From Yersinia massiliensis CCUG 53443 (GTDB lineage: Bacteria > Pseudomonadota > Gammaproteobacteria > Enterobacterales > Enterobacteriaceae): DNA of 64,000 nucleotides. This document shows positions 24,108 to 35,465 of this stretch, in pieces. Below the pieces are notes generated by a model. It had not been told where the DNA came from and did no database searches. It saw only the letters and a program-made list of their open reading frames with translations. The stretch covers positions 1,865,127 through 1,929,126 of the forward strand of contig NZ_HE997643.1 of assembly GCF_000312485.1 (NCBI RefSeq), given 5' to 3'. Position 1 is the stretch's first letter. The number at the start of each line of letters is the position of its first letter. The translations under genes and the position numbers were made by a program.

Positions 24108-25193
24108 CTACCAGCGTGGAACGTTTGAAACCACATCACCGCACTGCGCACGTTGACGCAGTAAGTGATCCATTAACACGATAGCCATCATCGCTTCTGC
24201 AATCGGCACCGCACGGATACCGACGCAAGGGTCATGGCGGCCACGGGTGACCATTTCAACCGCTTCACCTTGCCGATTAATGGTTTGCCCTGGCACCATA
24301 ATACTGGAGGTTGGCTTCAGCGCGATATGCGCTACGACAGGTTGGCCGCTACTAATGCCCCCCAAAATGCCACCCGCGTGGTTGCTCTGAAAACCTTCTG
24401 GGGTGATTTCATCGCGGTTTTCGCTGCCACGTTTGGTGACCACGGCAAAACCATCACCGATTTCTACCCCTTTCACCGCATTGATGCTCATCAGCGCATG
24501 GGCTAAGTCTGCATCCAACCGGTCAAATACGGGTTCGCCTAACCCGACCGGAACATGTTCAGCAACAACCGTAATTTTGGCACCAATAGAATCGCCAGCC
24601 TTTTTCAGCTCACGCATCAATGCGTCCAGAGGTTCTAATTTGCTCGCATCTGGGCAGAAGAATGGGTTTTGCTCAACCAGATCCCAGTCAATTAAATCGC
24701 AGTTAATATCGCCCATTTGGGCCAGATAGCCTCGCACCTGCACACCGAATTTCTGCGCCAGATATTTTTTGGCGATAGCACCGGCGGCGACACGCATGGC
24801 GGTTTCACGGGCCGATGAACGGCCACCACCACGATAATCGCGCGTACCGTATTTTTGTTCGTAGGTATAGTCAGCATGACCAGGGCGGAACACATCTTTG
24901 ATCGCGCTGTAATCCTGCGAACGTTGATCGGTATTTTCGATCATCAACCCGATACTTGTCCCAGTGGTTACCCCCTCAAACACGCCAGATAAAATACGCA
25001 CTTCATCTGCTTCGCGGCGTTGAGTGGTATAACGTGATGTGCCTGGGCGACGCCTATCGAGATCCAACTGAATGTCAGCCTCGGTGATGGGAATACCCGG
25101 CGGAACCCCATCGATAATGCACCCCAAGGCGATACCGTGAGACTCACCAAATGTGGTGACGCGGAAAAACTGCCCAATACTGTTCCCAGCCAT
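24108..25193 (-). CDS. aroC: Chorismate synthase
   Basis: This 361-residue enzyme converts 5-enolpyruvylshikimate-3-phosphate to chorismate using reduced FMN, the last step of the shikimate pathway. The N terminus [20 protein letters not shown] is the family signature, with [19 protein letters not shown] and the later [19 protein letters not shown] segment also conserved. ATG 25193 follows AAGGAG by 5 nt. It sits between prmB and mepA. Confidence 0.97.
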   Translation of the reverse strand: MAGNSIGQFFRVTTFGESHGIALGCIIDGVPPGIPITEADIQLDLDRRRPGTSRYTTQRREADEVRILSGVFEGVTTGTSIGLMIENTDQRSQDYSAIKDVFRPGHADYTYEQKYGTRDYRGGGRSSARETAMRVAAGAIAKKYLAQKFGVQVRGYLAQMGDINCDLIDWDLVEQNPFFCPDASKLEPLDALMRELKKAGDSIGAKITVVAEHVPVGLGEPVFDRLDADLAHALMSINAVKGVEIGDGFAVVTKRGSENRDEITPEGFQSNHAGGILGGISSGQPVVAHIALKPTSSIMVPGQTINRQGEAVEMVTRGRHDPCVGIRAVPIAEAMMAIVLMDHLLRQRAQCGDVVSNVPRW

Positions 25194-25308
25194 CACGGCT
25201 CCTTACCCTGTAGTGACAAATAAATAACTCGCCATCCGTCCGCCAGCCCGATATTCATCGACCTGACAGATTGTTCGATAGCGATAGTTTCGTTTAAGTA
25301 TCGATGAC

Positions 25309-26241
25309 TTAATCGCGATACATACTAAAATGTGGCTTGCAATCAATCAATTGCTGTTTAGTCAGCATAAAGACGCCGTCGCCGCCATTGTCAAACTCAA
25401 GCCAAGTGAACGGGACATCAGGATATTGATCCATCAAATGGACCATGCTGTTCCCTACTTCGCAAATCAACACGCCGCCATCTTGTAAAAAGTCCGGCGC
25501 ACAGGCCAGAATTCGACGCGTCAATTTCAGACCATCGCTGCCCGCCGCCAAGCCTAATTCAGGCTCAAAGCGGAACTCTTGCGGCAAGTCAGCCATATCT
25601 TCAGCATCGACATACGGTGGGTTAGTGACAATTAAATCGTATTTGATCGGTGGCAAATCGCGGAACAGATCGGAGCGGATCGGCGTAACTTGATGAATCA
25701 TTCCGTGCTGCTCGATATTGTGCTCAGTCACCGCCAAAACATCGTTGGAGATATCAACGGCGTCCACTTCGGCTTCAGGGAAAGCATATGCGCAGGCAAT
25801 AGCAATACAGCCGCTGCCCGTACACATATCTAAAATATGATTGGGTTGATGACGAATCAGCCCATCAAAGCGGTTATTGATCAATTCACCAATCGGCGAG
25901 CGCGGCACCAACACACGTTCATCCACATAATATTCCATGCCACAGAACCAAGCCTTATTGGTCAAGTAGGCCACTGGAATACGTTCGTTAACGCGGCGGA
26001 TAACTCGCTCAACAATGCGATGACGCTCGCTGGAGGTCAGACGCGCATTGCGCATATCCTCTGGAATATCAATCGGTAAAAACAGGCTGGGGAAAACCAG
26101 TTGCACCGCTTCGTCCCACGGATTATCCGTTCCGTGACCATAAAAAATATTGGCTGCATTAAACCGGCTGACTGCCCAACGCAGCATATCTTGAATGGTG
26201 TGCAGCTCACTGACTGCTTCATCGACGAAAATCTTGTCCAA
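25309..26241 (-). CDS. prmB: Ribosomal protein uL3 glutamine methyltransferase
   Basis: This 310-residue SAM-dependent enzyme N5-methylates a glutamine of ribosomal protein L3. The SAM-binding motif [20 protein letters not shown] and the catalytic NPPY ([12 protein letters not shown]) are present. Homology to E. coli PrmB begins at DKIFVDEAV, and the codon there is TTG with GGAG 6 nt upstream, so I use this TTG start, which gives the E. coli length. It is divergent from smrB and upstream of aroC. Confidence 0.93.
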   Translation of the reverse strand: MDKIFVDEAVSELHTIQDMLRWAVSRFNAANIFYGHGTDNPWDEAVQLVFPSLFLPIDIPEDMRNARLTSSERHRIVERVIRRVNERIPVAYLTNKAWFCGMEYYVDERVLVPRSPIGELINNRFDGLIRHQPNHILDMCTGSGCIAIACAYAFPEAEVDAVDISNDVLAVTEHNIEQHGMIHQVTPIRSDLFRDLPPIKYDLIVTNPPYVDAEDMADLPQEFRFEPELGLAAGSDGLKLTRRILACAPDFLQDGGVLICEVGNSMVHLMDQYPDVPFTWLEFDNGGDGVFMLTKQQLIDCKPHFSMYRD

Positions 26242-26447
26242 GGTTATCTCCAACAGGTGCGTAAAATCATTCTCTATGCCCCTAGTTTGCCATGAAGCCC
26301 GCGACAAATCAGCAGCAATACATCAGTTGAATGATAACCCAATAATGATAGGCGCATTAAAGTCGCGGTCTTAACCCAATTTTTATTTAGGCGGATGACC
26401 ATCAACAGGTAAACTGAAGGCAATTGAAACAGGCTAATGAACCGATA

Positions 26448-26978
26448 ATGAAAAAAAAATATCACCTGACAGCGGATGAGTTACAACTCTTTAAAGAGTC
26501 GATTGCGGGCGCAAAAAAGCTCAAGCAAGACACGATCCTCCACCGTTCGCCGCCTAAATTGGGCCAAAAAATTGCGCCTGAACGATTAATCCAAGAGCAA
26601 GTTGATGCCAGCTATTATTTCTCTGATGAATTCCAGCCACAGTTGGATATGGATGGCCCGACACGTTATGTACGGCCAGGCGTTGATCATTTTGAAGTTA
26701 AAAAGTTGCGGCGCGGTGATTATTCACCCGATATGTTTTTAGATTTGCATGGATTAACGCAAAAACAGGCGAAGCAAGAATTGGGCGCATTGATTGCTGC
26801 CTGCAAACGCGAACATGTCCATTGTGCTTGTGTCATGCATGGTCATGGCAAACATGTTTTGAAGCAGCAAACGCCACTGTGGTTAGCTCAGCACCCAGAT
26901 GTGCTGGCATTCCATCAAGCCCCTAAGGAATGGGGAGGAACTGCGGCATTATTGGTTTTGATAGAGCTAGCTGAGTAA
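26448..26978 (+). CDS. smrB: Ribosome rescue factor SmrB
   Basis: This 176-residue Smr-domain endonuclease cleaves mRNA at collided ribosomes. The Smr signature [14 protein letters not shown] and the [18 protein letters not shown] segment (HGxGxG-type motif) are present. Homology with E. coli SmrB starts at [11 protein letters not shown], so ATG 26448 is used instead of an upstream ATG. The gene is divergent from prmB, as in E. coli. Confidence 0.95.
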   Translation: MKKKYHLTADELQLFKESIAGAKKLKQDTILHRSPPKLGQKIAPERLIQEQVDASYYFSDEFQPQLDMDGPTRYVRPGVDHFEVKKLRRGDYSPDMFLDLHGLTQKQAKQELGALIAACKREHVHCACVMHGHGKHVLKQQTPLWLAQHPDVLAFHQAPKEWGGTAALLVLIELAE

Positions 26979-27127
26979 TTTGACCGCGCAGGAAGTGAAT
27001 ATAGGAGTACCAAAAAAAGGTGCTCGATTTACCTCGCCATCTACTTACATCACCTGACTCGCGTGTTGGCGTTTAGGTATCAAGCGATAACCTTGGTTTG
27101 TTTTTCATCCACAAACAGAGGTTAAAT

Positions 27128-27895
27128 ATGAACACGCATAGTCAGGAAAGCACGCTGTCAGCAACAACACGGGTAGAAAGTATACCGAGAGTTTCTGACC
27201 TGATGCCATTCAGGTATTACAAGCCTCAGGTGCACTTAGCAAAGAATCCTACTTCATCCAAACTTCCGCATGTGCATAATCGTCCAAACAGAGAAATCAC
27301 AAAGCCTGATGAGACTATTGGGAATAATAATATCTACAAAGTTAAACTAGGAGGTGGCTGCAGAGAAATTAATCTCATGGAGGGTTCAAGCGACAACACC
27401 CTCGAATTTGGCAGCGGGATTACCCCTGATATGCTGCATTTTGAAAAATCTCCGCATTTCACTCCATTGTTTCCTAAGTTCACAATCAGTGTGCTTGGTA
27501 GTCAATCCGATGATAGTGTCATTATTAGTGAGAGTTTGAATGACCGCTTCGCTCTCTCAAGCCGATTCAAAGACATTTCGGTTGACGGCCAAACCCTACC
27601 GATGGAAACCATACGAACTGCACTGCGTAAAAATGAGCAACCAGTCTGGTTAGCAAAAGAAACGCCTCCAGTTTTGGATAATAAAGTTGTTCCCGTCGTT
27701 GAAAAAATTACGGCCGACACCTTACAAACAACCTATGGTAGCCCGGCAGAAATACAGATGTTGACTAATGCTATGGCTTCATTTGGCGAAAACGGTTTAG
27801 TTTCATTTAGCAAGGATGTCATCAGTGATGTTGCTTCAAATATCTTCAGAGGCATCTCTACCCCTCACGCTTTTCGATTCTTGATGACCACGCTG
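27128..27895 (+). CDS. Orphan protein with haemolysin-type calcium-binding-related domain (tentative)
   Basis: This ~256-residue protein starts MNTHSQESTLSATTRVESIP (ATG 27128, AGAGG 7 nt upstream) and has no signal peptide. The middle (about residues 75-165) reads INLMEGSSDNTLEFGSGITP then FTISVLGSQSDDSVIISESL and ISVDGQTL. That spacing resembles the domain that follows RTX repeats in haemolysin-like proteins (NTLxFGxGI ... DxVxI ... I..G..L). The glycine-rich nonapeptide repeats themselves are absent. It is flanked by a terminator and stands alone between smrB and sixA, so it may be an acquired or effector-like gene. Confidence 0.5.
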
Positions 27896-27903
27896 TAAAA
27901 TGA

Positions 27904-27940
27904 CGAAAGGCGCAATATTTTCATATCGCGCCTTTTTTCT
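27904..27940 (+). terminator. Rho-independent terminator
   Basis: AAAGGCGC / GCGCCTTTTTT flanks AATATTTTCATATC in plus orientation just after the stop of the orphan gene. Confidence 0.75.
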
Positions 27941-28009
27941 CTCAAGAACAATATTTCAAAAGCAATATCTCGAAAACCGTCTCGAAATACCCCCAACACC
28001 GCCGCTATT

Positions 28010-28501
28010 TTAGCCGTGGCAGGCTTTCGCCATTAACTGTGTTGGGCTGACTTGCCAGTCAAAAGTCCCTTTGCCCGTTTCGCTATTTAGCGTGACACAC
28101 GCGATGGCAGATGTGGCGAACATCGGCGGGCACTGCCCTGGACAAAGTTCAGCCACCAAATAGCCCACCAGCGGTAAATGCGAAATAATCAACACTGCCT
28201 CGTGGTCTTCTTTCGCGAGCGCTTGCAGATAGCAGCAGATAAAAGCGGCATCCCCACCTGGCGTTAATTCGGGCATCACTTCCTGCTCTGCCGGTAGCGT
28301 CATGACGCCACGCACAACTTCCAAAGTCTGTTCAGCACGCAAATAAGGACTCACCAGAATCTGATCGACATCGACCGATTGCTCGTTAAGCCAACTTGCT
28401 ATCTGACGTGATTCATCCTGACCACACAGAGTTAGAGGCCTTAACGCATCACTTGCTGCGTCAAGCGCCGCGTCACCGTGACGCATAATGAAAACTTGCA
28501 T
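28010..28501 (-). CDS. sixA: Phosphohistidine phosphatase
   Basis: This 163-residue histidine-phosphatase-fold enzyme acts on phosphorylated His in phosphorelay or PTS proteins (ArcB HPt and NPr in E. coli). The N terminus MQVFIMRHGDAALDAASD carries the RHG catalytic motif with nucleophile His8, and the ISHLPLVGYLVAELCPGQ segment with the second His matches E. coli SixA closely. It lies downstream of fadJ, as in E. coli. Confidence 0.95.
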   Translation of the reverse strand: MQVFIMRHGDAALDAASDALRPLTLCGQDESRQIASWLNEQSVDVDQILVSPYLRAEQTLEVVRGVMTLPAEQEVMPELTPGGDAAFICCYLQALAKEDHEAVLIISHLPLVGYLVAELCPGQCPPMFATSAIACVTLNSETGKGTFDWQVSPTQLMAKACHG

Positions 28502-28881
28502 ATTGCACCGTTTTTGTTAACAAAATAACGCTATACAGAAACGCTTTGCGTGCTGTACCGCCGAAACCTTTACCCGAAGATAAAGAAACTTCATAACGAT
28601 AACGCGCCGTCTCTCTATGGCGGCCGGGCATTTTGCCTGAAACTTAAAGTAAATAAAATGGCTGTTTTCACACCGGTTACTCCGGCAGCCACCCCTAATT
28701 GGTTACATAATAACCATATCAATAGCTTAATCCAAACTCTACTACCTGCCAATAAATAGCGATTAATTCATTTTGGCACGAATAGTCACTTCACGTGATT
28801 CCGGCTTAAGGTAGCGCGGGTTGTCCCCTGTGTACAGCCACCTTAACCGCAAGAATTGCAGGCAGTGATCCTGCTCACACT
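28502..28881. other. Intergenic region between fadJ end and sixA start
   Basis: This 380-bp gap has no convincing gene. A plus-strand frame at 28550-28759 lacks a ribosome site and shows no family resemblance. TTGTTAACAAAATAACGCTA next to the sixA start may contain its promoter. I see no clear terminator for fadJ. Confidence 0.4.
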
Positions 28882-31128
28882 CTAAACAACAGGGTTTACA
28901 GACGCCGTATTATCGCTACTTTCCTCTGGATAAAAGCGCTGCTGATGTTCAGCCATGGTGACCAGTAACGGGCAAGGCTCAAAACGATCACCGTACTGTT
29001 GCGCCAATAATTTAAGCGTTTTCACGACGGTATCGACACCCAAACTGTCCATATATCGGAATGGCCCACCAAGGAACGGCGGGAAGCCAATGCCAAACAC
29101 GGCGCCAATGTCACCATCACGTGCATTGCGAATGATAGACTCATCTAAGCAGCGAGCAGCCTCGTTCAGCATCATCATCGTGCATCGCTGCGCTATCACA
29201 GCCGCGCCAAGGTGGGCTTTAGGAGTGACGCCAAGTAACACATAAACACTAGGATCCACTTGTTTTGCCGTGTTTCGTCTCCACTTAAAGCCACTGCTTT
29301 TTTTGGCAGGATATAAATAAAATCCACGGCCGTTTTTACGCCCTTTACGGCCATCTTGCAAAATGACATCAAACGACGGCGGCGCTGCAAAACGTGGCCC
29401 TAATTGTTCAACCAGAATTGGCATAATTTTAGTTCCCACATCAATACCGACTTCATCCAGTAATGTGATCGGCCCCACTGGGAAACCAAAATCGACCAAG
29501 GCGCTGTCGATAGACTCGATAGGTTCACCGTCTAGCAAGCAGCGGGCAGCCTCATTGATATAAGGAGTCAAAATGCGATTGACATAGAAGCCGGCGCGAT
29601 CAGCCACCACAATGGCTGTTTTCCCCTGTTTGCGGGCTAAAGCCACTGTTGTAGCGATAGTTTCTTCGCTGGTTTTTACATGGGGGATAACTTCAACCAA
29701 CGGCATTTTATCGACGGGACTAAAGTAATGCAGCCCGATGACTTGCTCGGGTCGCTGCGCCTGAGCTGCAATTTGGCTGATAGGCAATGACGATGTATTG
29801 GAGGCAAAAATGGTATGCGCCGCGCCAAAACGCTCAATATCTGCGACCATTTGTTGCTTCAAAGATAAATCTTCAAATACCGCTTCAACCACGATATCGA
29901 TGGTGTCAAAACCATGGTAATCCGTGCTACCGGAAATCAGCATCATCTGTCGTTGCCGCTCAGCGGGGCGCATCCGTTTACTACGCACGCGTTTACCTAG
30001 AGCGTCCCATGTATATTTGAGTGCCTGATTGATCCCTTGCGGATTAATATCTTTGATGCGCACCGGTAACTCAGCGCGGGTTGCGGTGACATTCGCAATG
30101 CCGCCGCCCATCAGGCCGCCACCAAGCACCCCAACACGGTGAATAACACGAGGTTGTGCATCCCCGCCGGTTTCTTTTTTCAGTGATGTAGTGGCAAAAA
30201 ACAAGCTGCGCAATGCCGCAGATTGCGGAGTCATGGCTAATTCACCAAATGCGGTCGCTTCAGCCTCATAACCACTGGCACTGCCGTGATCCAGCCCCTT
30301 ACGCACCACGTCAATAATACGTTCAGCCGCCGGATAATGGCCTTTGGTCTTCGCCAGCGTTTTCTTGCGCACAAGGCTAAAGAGGAGTGCTTTACCTAAC
30401 GGCCCACTGAGCAAACGCTCTTGCCAAGGCAATACGGGCTTATCGAGCCAACCGGCTTTGGCTCGTTCGATAGCCACTTCCAGCAAAATATCTCGTGGTA
30501 CAGCATCGTCCACCAGCCCCATTTTAAGCGCCTGGCGAGCACGAACCTGCCTGCCTGTCAGAATCATATCCAACGCCTTGCTAACGCCCACTAGGCGCGG
30601 TAAGCGTTGTGTACCGCCAGAACCGGGCAGTAAACCCAGTTGTACTTCAGGCAGCCCCAGTACTGTTTTATCGTCCAATGAACAGATACGACTGTGGCAC
30701 GCCAGCGCCAGCTCTAAGCCTCCGCCGAGACAAGCCCCATGGATAGCCGCGACCACTGGCACCGGGAATGCAGCGATTTGAGCCAAGATTGATTGCCCTT
30801 TTTGGGCTAATTTCCGCGCATCTTGCGCGCTACGGCAAGCTGCAATCATGGTGATATCAGCCCCCGCAATAAATGAATCTGGTTTACCTGAAATCACCAC
30901 CAGACCCTGTAATTGCGGCAAAGCCTGCGCTTGTTGCAGTATTTCGGCGATTTGTGCTGCAAATTCAGCCTTTAAGGTATTCACTTTATCGCCAACAACA
31001 TCGATAGTGATCACCCCGATATTGTCAGGCCGAAGACTGAGGCTAAATACAGAGGGAGTCACTGCTGCGGCCTCTACGTTTACGACCTTCGGCTCATCAC
31101 GGGTATTAAGTCCGTTTACCTGATTCAT
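28882..31128 (-). CDS. fadJ: Fatty acid oxidation complex alpha subunit FadJ
   Basis: This 748-residue multifunctional enzyme has an N-terminal enoyl-CoA hydratase/isomerase domain (crotonase motif [37 protein letters not shown]) and a C-terminal 3-hydroxyacyl-CoA dehydrogenase with NAD-binding [15 protein letters not shown]. With FadI it carries out beta-oxidation, in E. coli mainly anaerobically or on shorter chains. Its start overlaps the fadI stop (ATG at 31128), so the two are cotranslated from the FadR-controlled fadI promoter. Confidence 0.97.
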   Translation of the reverse strand: MNQVNGLNTRDEPKVVNVEAAAVTPSVFSLSLRPDNIGVITIDVVGDKVNTLKAEFAAQIAEILQQAQALPQLQGLVVISGKPDSFIAGADITMIAACRSAQDARKLAQKGQSILAQIAAFPVPVVAAIHGACLGGGLELALACHSRICSLDDKTVLGLPEVQLGLLPGSGGTQRLPRLVGVSKALDMILTGRQVRARQALKMGLVDDAVPRDILLEVAIERAKAGWLDKPVLPWQERLLSGPLGKALLFSLVRKKTLAKTKGHYPAAERIIDVVRKGLDHGSASGYEAEATAFGELAMTPQSAALRSLFFATTSLKKETGGDAQPRVIHRVGVLGGGLMGGGIANVTATRAELPVRIKDINPQGINQALKYTWDALGKRVRSKRMRPAERQRQMMLISGSTDYHGFDTIDIVVEAVFEDLSLKQQMVADIERFGAAHTIFASNTSSLPISQIAAQAQRPEQVIGLHYFSPVDKMPLVEVIPHVKTSEETIATTVALARKQGKTAIVVADRAGFYVNRILTPYINEAARCLLDGEPIESIDSALVDFGFPVGPITLLDEVGIDVGTKIMPILVEQLGPRFAAPPSFDVILQDGRKGRKNGRGFYLYPAKKSSGFKWRRNTAKQVDPSVYVLLGVTPKAHLGAAVIAQRCTMMMLNEAARCLDESIIRNARDGDIGAVFGIGFPPFLGGPFRYMDSLGVDTVVKTLKLLAQQYGDRFEPCPLLVTMAEHQQRFYPEESSDNTASVNPVV

Positions 31129-32438
31129 TACTCCACCTCCAAAATCATCGCGGCACCTAATCCACCGGCAGCACAGGCGGTGGTTAACCCTAACCCGCCG
31201 CCACGGCGACGCAATTCATTCAATGTTTGGGTAATCATACGTGCGCCAGTGGCCGCAAAGGGGTGACCATAAGCAATTGAGCCACCCAACACGTTGAACT
31301 TGCTCATATCAACTTCACCGATAGCTTGGCTACGCCCCAATTTTTCACGCGCAAAAGTCTCGCTGGCAAACATTTTCAAGTTCGCCAGTGTTTGTGCCGC
31401 AAAGGCCTCATGCATATCAATCAAGGTTAAATCTGCCAGTGTGATACCCGCACGTTCAAGTGCCAGTGGCGTTGCATAAGAGGGGCCTAACAGCATGTCT
31501 TGCCAAACATCAATGGCAGAAAAAGCAAAACTGCGCAGGTAACCTAATGGCTGCAGACCGAGCGCTTTCGCTTTTGATTCGCTCATCATCATCACTGCCG
31601 CTGCACCGTCAGTCAGTGGCGTACTATTGGCTGCCGTGACACTGCCGTGCTTGCGATCAAACGCTGGGCGCAGTTTAGCGTATTGCGCCAACGTGGAATC
31701 TTTGCGGATATTGTTATCTTCGGCAATCGCATCACGATAAGGCGGGATATAGGCCGTCATGACTTCATCCTGCAAGAGCCCCTGCTGCCAAGCTTGTGCC
31801 GCCATTTGATGCGAGCGCAACGCTAATGCATCCTGATCTTCACGGCTAATACCATAGGTTTTTGCCATCTGCTCAGCCGTATCTCCCATACGTAAACCCG
31901 TGGAATACTCTGCCACTGCGGGGGCTACGGGTAGGAGGTCACGTAATTTTAATCGGCTGAACAATTTGAGGCGCTGAGATAAAGTGCGCGCTTTGTTGAC
32001 GTCAACCAAGGTGCGCGCCAGCGCTTTGCTGACACCGATTGGCAACACGGAAGAGGAATCGGCCCCCCCAGCAATCCCCACCGTCACTGAGCCCGCAATA
32101 ATACTTTCCGCAACATTAGCCACCGCCTGAAAGCTGGTGGCGCAGGCACGTGAGACACTGTAGGCATCGGTATGCACACTCATGCCCGTGCCCAAGACAA
32201 TTTCGCGAGCGATATTGGGCGCTTCCGGCATTTGCACGACTTGGCCGAACACCAATTGATCGATGAATTCAGGAGCGACACCACTGCGAGCCAGCAATTC
32301 GCTGACCACCATTTTGCCCAAATCGACGGCGGGCACGCCATGGTAAGCAGTTGCCTGCTTGGCAAAAGGGGTCCGCAGGCCGCTGACGATGGCAATACGA
32401 TCGCCCTGACGCGTCACTAGCGGTAATGGCTTACTCAT
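31128..32438 (-). CDS. fadI: 3-ketoacyl-CoA thiolase FadI
   Basis: This 436-residue thiolase releases acetyl-CoA in beta-oxidation. The nucleophilic Cys is in [18 protein letters not shown], the His motif in [12 protein letters not shown], and the second catalytic Cys in [16 protein letters not shown]. The start [20 protein letters not shown] at ATG 32438 follows GGGAG by 6 nt and gives the E. coli length. It is the first gene of the fadIJ operon, with a FadR site about 55-70 bp upstream. Confidence 0.97.
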   Translation of the reverse strand: MSKPLPLVTRQGDRIAIVSGLRTPFAKQATAYHGVPAVDLGKMVVSELLARSGVAPEFIDQLVFGQVVQMPEAPNIAREIVLGTGMSVHTDAYSVSRACATSFQAVANVAESIIAGSVTVGIAGGADSSSVLPIGVSKALARTLVDVNKARTLSQRLKLFSRLKLRDLLPVAPAVAEYSTGLRMGDTAEQMAKTYGISREDQDALALRSHQMAAQAWQQGLLQDEVMTAYIPPYRDAIAEDNNIRKDSTLAQYAKLRPAFDRKHGSVTAANSTPLTDGAAAVMMMSESKAKALGLQPLGYLRSFAFSAIDVWQDMLLGPSYATPLALERAGITLADLTLIDMHEAFAAQTLANLKMFASETFAREKLGRSQAIGEVDMSKFNVLGGSIAYGHPFAATGARMITQTLNELRRRGGGLGLTTACAAGGLGAAMILEVE

Positions 32439-32491
32439 AAACGCTCCCGATAAATAAAGATGGCTGTTGTGAATATAGCAAAGTAATAAAG

Positions 32492-32508
32492 AACAGGTCT
32501 GACCTGAT
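32492..32508. promoter_or_regulatory. FadR operator upstream of fadI
   Basis: AACAGGTCTGACCTGAT is a near-palindromic match to the FadR consensus (AACTGGTCNGACCTGTT type). It lies upstream of fadI and would repress fadIJ when long-chain acyl-CoA is low. Confidence 0.8.
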
Positions 32509-32756
32509 CTAATGATTGTTAACCAAATATTTACATTCGGTAAACCTATAGAACGGGAAAGTGAGAGCAGGAGCAACTTTTTGATGTAAAAACTGCTTGG
32601 TGTAAAAACTACGGGAACGGGGAGAAGAAACGAAAGTAGAATTGTCTCAGCGGAAACAATGCATTTAACGCAATAAATTCATTAAAGAAAGATAAAAAAA
32701 CGCGAAGCCTAAAGCTCCGCGTTAGATGATAGCCAGTTTAGATATCAGCGTGAATA

Positions 32757-33068
32757 TTAACGCAAGCCCAACTGGAAAATCATGGTTTCTGCTTGGCAGG
32801 AGAAAGTGAAATCTATCGTTAAGCGTACGCCCCCCTCAACGTCTTCCAGTTTATGCTCAATCAGGCAAGGCTCTGACTCAACGGCGCGGGCTTTCTCGGT
32901 CAGCGATTTCAGCATAGCTTCTGCGTCAGCGCGGTTGTCAAACACGCAGCTATAGGATGCAGTACAGTCAGTATTGTCCATGACAGTGCCAACATCTACG
33001 CAGCAACATGCTGCCGTTTCCTCAGCACTACAACGGTTTTTGATTGGACGATCGGTTGTATCTGACAT
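32757..33068 (-). CDS. yfcZ: YfcZ/YiiS family protein
   Basis: This 103-residue protein aligns with E. coli YfcZ: CSAEETAACCCVDVGTVMDN, then SESEPC-type and RLTIDFTFSCQAETMIFQLG at the end. The Cys-rich N terminus (ACCCVD) and the conserved C terminus define the family, whose biochemical role is not established. ATG 33068 follows AGGAG by 8 nt. It lies between fadI and fadL, as in E. coli. Confidence 0.92.
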   Translation of the reverse strand: MSDTTDRPIKNRCSAEETAACCCVDVGTVMDNTDCTASYSCVFDNRADAEAMLKSLTEKARAVESEPCLIEHKLEDVEGGVRLTIDFTFSCQAETMIFQLGLR

Positions 33069-33239
33069 CTTCAATTCTCCTCAACGGACATTTCAAAATA
33101 GGTGAAAATTGCCTAGCAGCGAGCGCAAATAGTAATTAATACAAAAAAAAGTCAATTTGGCGTAGAAAAATTTTTCTCTGCTGTTATTTTACTCCCGCAA
33201 ACACGAAGGCACTAGAACTTACTGTTTATAGGCTTATTA

Positions 33240-33255
33240 AGTGATGGATATCACA
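33240..33255. promoter_or_regulatory. CRP-like site upstream of fadL
   Basis: AGTGA-TGGATA-TCACA matches the CRP consensus TGTGA-N6-TCACA at nine of ten positions. It lies about 250 bp upstream of fadL and 170 bp upstream of yfcZ. Confidence 0.5.
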
Positions 33256-33379
33256 GTCATTTTGTTACTTTGCTCATCAATAGCGCATTAATTGATATGC
33301 AAATGTAAGTTTTTTGTTAACTTCGTCTATTTTTTGCGATCAAATTTGAACAAATCTTAAAACATACTTGCAACACTCA

Positions 33380-33420
33380 TACAGGTCGGACCTATACTTC
33401 AGCCACTGGTCTGCTTTGTC
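33380..33420 (+). promoter_or_regulatory. Two FadR operators upstream of fadL
   Basis: TACAGGTCGGACCTATA (33380-33396) and CACTGGTCTGCTTTGTC (33404-33420) correspond in sequence and arrangement to the two FadR sites of E. coli fadL. They lie about 80-120 bp before the start codon, around the probable promoter. Confidence 0.78.
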
Positions 33421-33498
33421 TGACAGATAACGGACCCTACAATCCCGCATTCTCTTGTTACGGTATGTAACATTAATTAAAACAATGAGGTTTTGGTC

Positions 33499-34767
33499 AT
33501 GAACCAGAAAAACCTGTTTACCCGATCAGCTCTGGCAGCTGCAGTAGCAATTATCTCTTCAAACGTATCTGCGGCGGGTTTCCAACTGAATGAATATTCA
33601 GCCGCTGCATTGGGCCGCTCTTTCTCTGGTGAAGGCGCAGTTGCCGACAACGCATCCGTTGGTAGCCGCAACCCCGCCGCAATGACTATGTTTGACCGTC
33701 CTTCATTCTCTGGCGGTTTGGTCTATGTCGATCCTGACGTCAATATCAGTGGTACGTCACCTGTTAGTCGTCGTAGCACTGACGCCAATAACATTGCGCC
33801 ATCAGAGTGGATTCCAAACATTCACTTTATTATGCCGCTGAACGAACAATGGGCAATTGGTGCCTCCGGTACCTCAAACTACGGATTGGCAACTGAATTC
33901 AACGATGATTATATTGTCGGTTCGCTGGGTGGGCAGACCGACCTTAAAACCGCTAACCTGAACTTGGCAGCAGCTTATCGTCTAAATGAAAACTTCAGTT
34001 TCGGTCTGGGCTTTAACGCGGTTTATGCCGATGCGAAGATCGTACGTCATATTGGTGAGCTGGGTGGCCCAACCATTCCAGCAAGAACAGAAGTCACCCG
34101 TATGGAAGGTAAAGAGTGGGGCTATGGCTGGAACGCCGGTATCCTGTATGAAGTGGATAAAGAAAACCGTTACAGCTTCACTTACCGTTCAAAAGTTAAA
34201 ATTGATTTTGATGGCGATTTCAGCAGCCAGTTACCACCACCTAGAGGCACTGGCGGTGCCATCATCCCTGGCGCGTTAACCCTGAACCTGCCAGAAGTTT
34301 GGGAAGTGTCCGGCTACAACAGAGTCGCGCCGCAATGGGCAATTCACTATAGCTTGGCCTACACCAGTTGGAGCCAATTCAAAGAGTTGAAAGCAACCGG
34401 AACCAACGGCCAGGTACTGTTTGAGAAGGATGAAGGGTTCAAAGATGCTTACCGTATCGCGTTAGGTACCACCTATTACTACGATGATAATTGGACCTTC
34501 CGTACTGGTATCGCGTTTGATGATAGCCCAGTTCCAGCCAATAACCGTACTATCTCTATTCCAGACCAAGACCGTTTCTGGATAAGTGCTGGTACCACTT
34601 ACGCCTTCAACAAAGATGCATCTGTTGACGTCGGTATCTCCTATATGCACGGCCAGAACGTGCGTATCACTGAAAGAACACCGCCAGCGTTGGGTAATGT
34701 TGAGTACCAATTCGACTCAAAAGGTACTGCACTGCTGTACGGCGTTAACTTTAACTACTCCTTCTAA
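33499..34767 (+). CDS. fadL: Long-chain fatty acid outer membrane transporter
   Basis: This 422-residue beta-barrel imports long-chain fatty acids. A signal peptide ([20 protein letters not shown] ... VSA) precedes [20 protein letters not shown], and the SRNPAAM motif of the N-terminal hatch is present. Alternating aromatic strands lead to a C-terminal Phe (VNFNYSF), as required for outer-membrane assembly. It is slightly shorter than the E. coli protein (446). FadR sites upstream link it to fadIJ. A terminator follows at 34795-34824. Confidence 0.96.
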   Translation: MNQKNLFTRSALAAAVAIISSNVSAAGFQLNEYSAAALGRSFSGEGAVADNASVGSRNPAAMTMFDRPSFSGGLVYVDPDVNISGTSPVSRRSTDANNIAPSEWIPNIHFIMPLNEQWAIGASGTSNYGLATEFNDDYIVGSLGGQTDLKTANLNLAAAYRLNENFSFGLGFNAVYADAKIVRHIGELGGPTIPARTEVTRMEGKEWGYGWNAGILYEVDKENRYSFTYRSKVKIDFDGDFSSQLPPPRGTGGAIIPGALTLNLPEVWEVSGYNRVAPQWAIHYSLAYTSWSQFKELKATGTNGQVLFEKDEGFKDAYRIALGTTYYYDDNWTFRTGIAFDDSPVPANNRTISIPDQDRFWISAGTTYAFNKDASVDVGISYMHGQNVRITERTPPALGNVEYQFDSKGTALLYGVNFNYSF

Positions 34768-34794
34768 TCAGTTGATATTCGCATCTCTATGCCC

Positions 34795-34824
34795 ACAAAA
34801 AAGCGCCTTTCGGCGCTTTTTTTA
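34795..34824. terminator. Terminator after fadL, identical to that at 35513-35542
   Basis: AAAAAAGCGCC-TTTC-GGCGCTTTTTTT forms a symmetric A-stem-T hairpin that can work in both directions. Its 30 bp are identical to 35513-35542, so the toxin-antitoxin pair lies between two copies. Confidence 0.85.
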
Positions 34825-34849
34825 TATATTACTTTTTATTAACAGTTAG

Positions 34850-35194
34850 TTAAGCAATCAAGTGCTCGCCACCGATTAGAGGAATAAGCCTCGCTAATAC
34901 CTCATCATATAAGCCAGCTTCGGACTCAATGACAAATTTGGCTTTGCGCTGACGCCAGTCAAAAGTTTGTATTAATGTCGTTGCCACTACGCAGGGCGTA
35001 TCCAAGTTGGTGACCGAGACTTCTGTCGGTGAACCACGGACGCTACTACTGACTGGGCAACACATCACCAGCCCCGTAAGCCGGTTATAAGTTTCATGCG
35101 AAAGAATTAACGCGGGACGATATTTACCAATTTCTTTTCCTTTCGTTGGCTCAAAATCCAACCAACAAATATCACCACGCTTTGGTATATACAT
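34850..35194 (-). CDS. MazF/PemK-family toxin
   Basis: This 114-residue protein is predicted to be a ribosome-independent mRNA endonuclease. The N terminus YIPKRGDICWLDFEPTKGKE, followed by KYRPALILSHETYNRLTGLV and CPVSSSVRG, is the canonical MazF/PemK/ChpB fold, with the RPALIL strand and the loop-Thr/Arg residues of the active site. It overlaps the antitoxin stop by 1 bp. Similarity looks closest to ChpB or MazF, but I cannot separate these by eye. Confidence 0.92.
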   Translation of the reverse strand: MYIPKRGDICWLDFEPTKGKEIGKYRPALILSHETYNRLTGLVMCCPVSSSVRGSPTEVSVTNLDTPCVVATTLIQTFDWRQRKAKFVIESEAGLYDEVLARLIPLIGGEHLIA

Positions 35195-35442
35195 TAATAA
35201 TCAAACTCCCTTTCCGTGGGATCGCTCCGTTCATCCGCATGAGCTGTGTAAGCGGTCAGACCGGCCAGTAAACTCTCTTCGGTAAGCGGTTTTTTAACCA
35301 CTTTTTGAATGACTAATCCCTGTTCACTAATATCAATATCGACGGTATCACCGACTTCAAAATTTGGGATGGTTTTTAGATTACCGGATAAACGTAATGC
35401 AACGCTATTACCCCACTTTAACAATGTAGCTTGGGCACGCAT
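35194..35442 (-). CDS. MazE/AbrB-type antitoxin
   Basis: This 82-residue protein has an N-terminal swapped-hairpin DNA-binding domain (MRAQATLLKWGNSVALRLSG ... VGDTVDIDISEQGLVI) and an acidic C-terminal tail (ADERSDPTEREFDY) that would wrap the toxin. ATG 35442 follows AGGAGG by 5 nt. Together with the toxin it forms a classic antitoxin-first operon, probably autoregulated at the inverted repeats at 35466-35512. Confidence 0.92.
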   Translation of the reverse strand: MRAQATLLKWGNSVALRLSGNLKTIPNFEVGDTVDIDISEQGLVIQKVVKKPLTEESLLAGLTAYTAHADERSDPTEREFDY

Positions 35443-35465
35443 GAAAACCTCCTGCACTTTGTGTC

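Noticed and set aside
28550..28759. 69-codon frame upstream of sixA
   Set aside because: No ribosome site, no recognisable features, and in a normal intergenic region.
30344..30781. Long open frame on the strand opposite fadJ
   Set aside because: It is antisense to a strongly conserved enzyme gene, with low-complexity Ser/Arg/Pro composition and no ribosome site. It is a shadow of the codon bias of fadJ.
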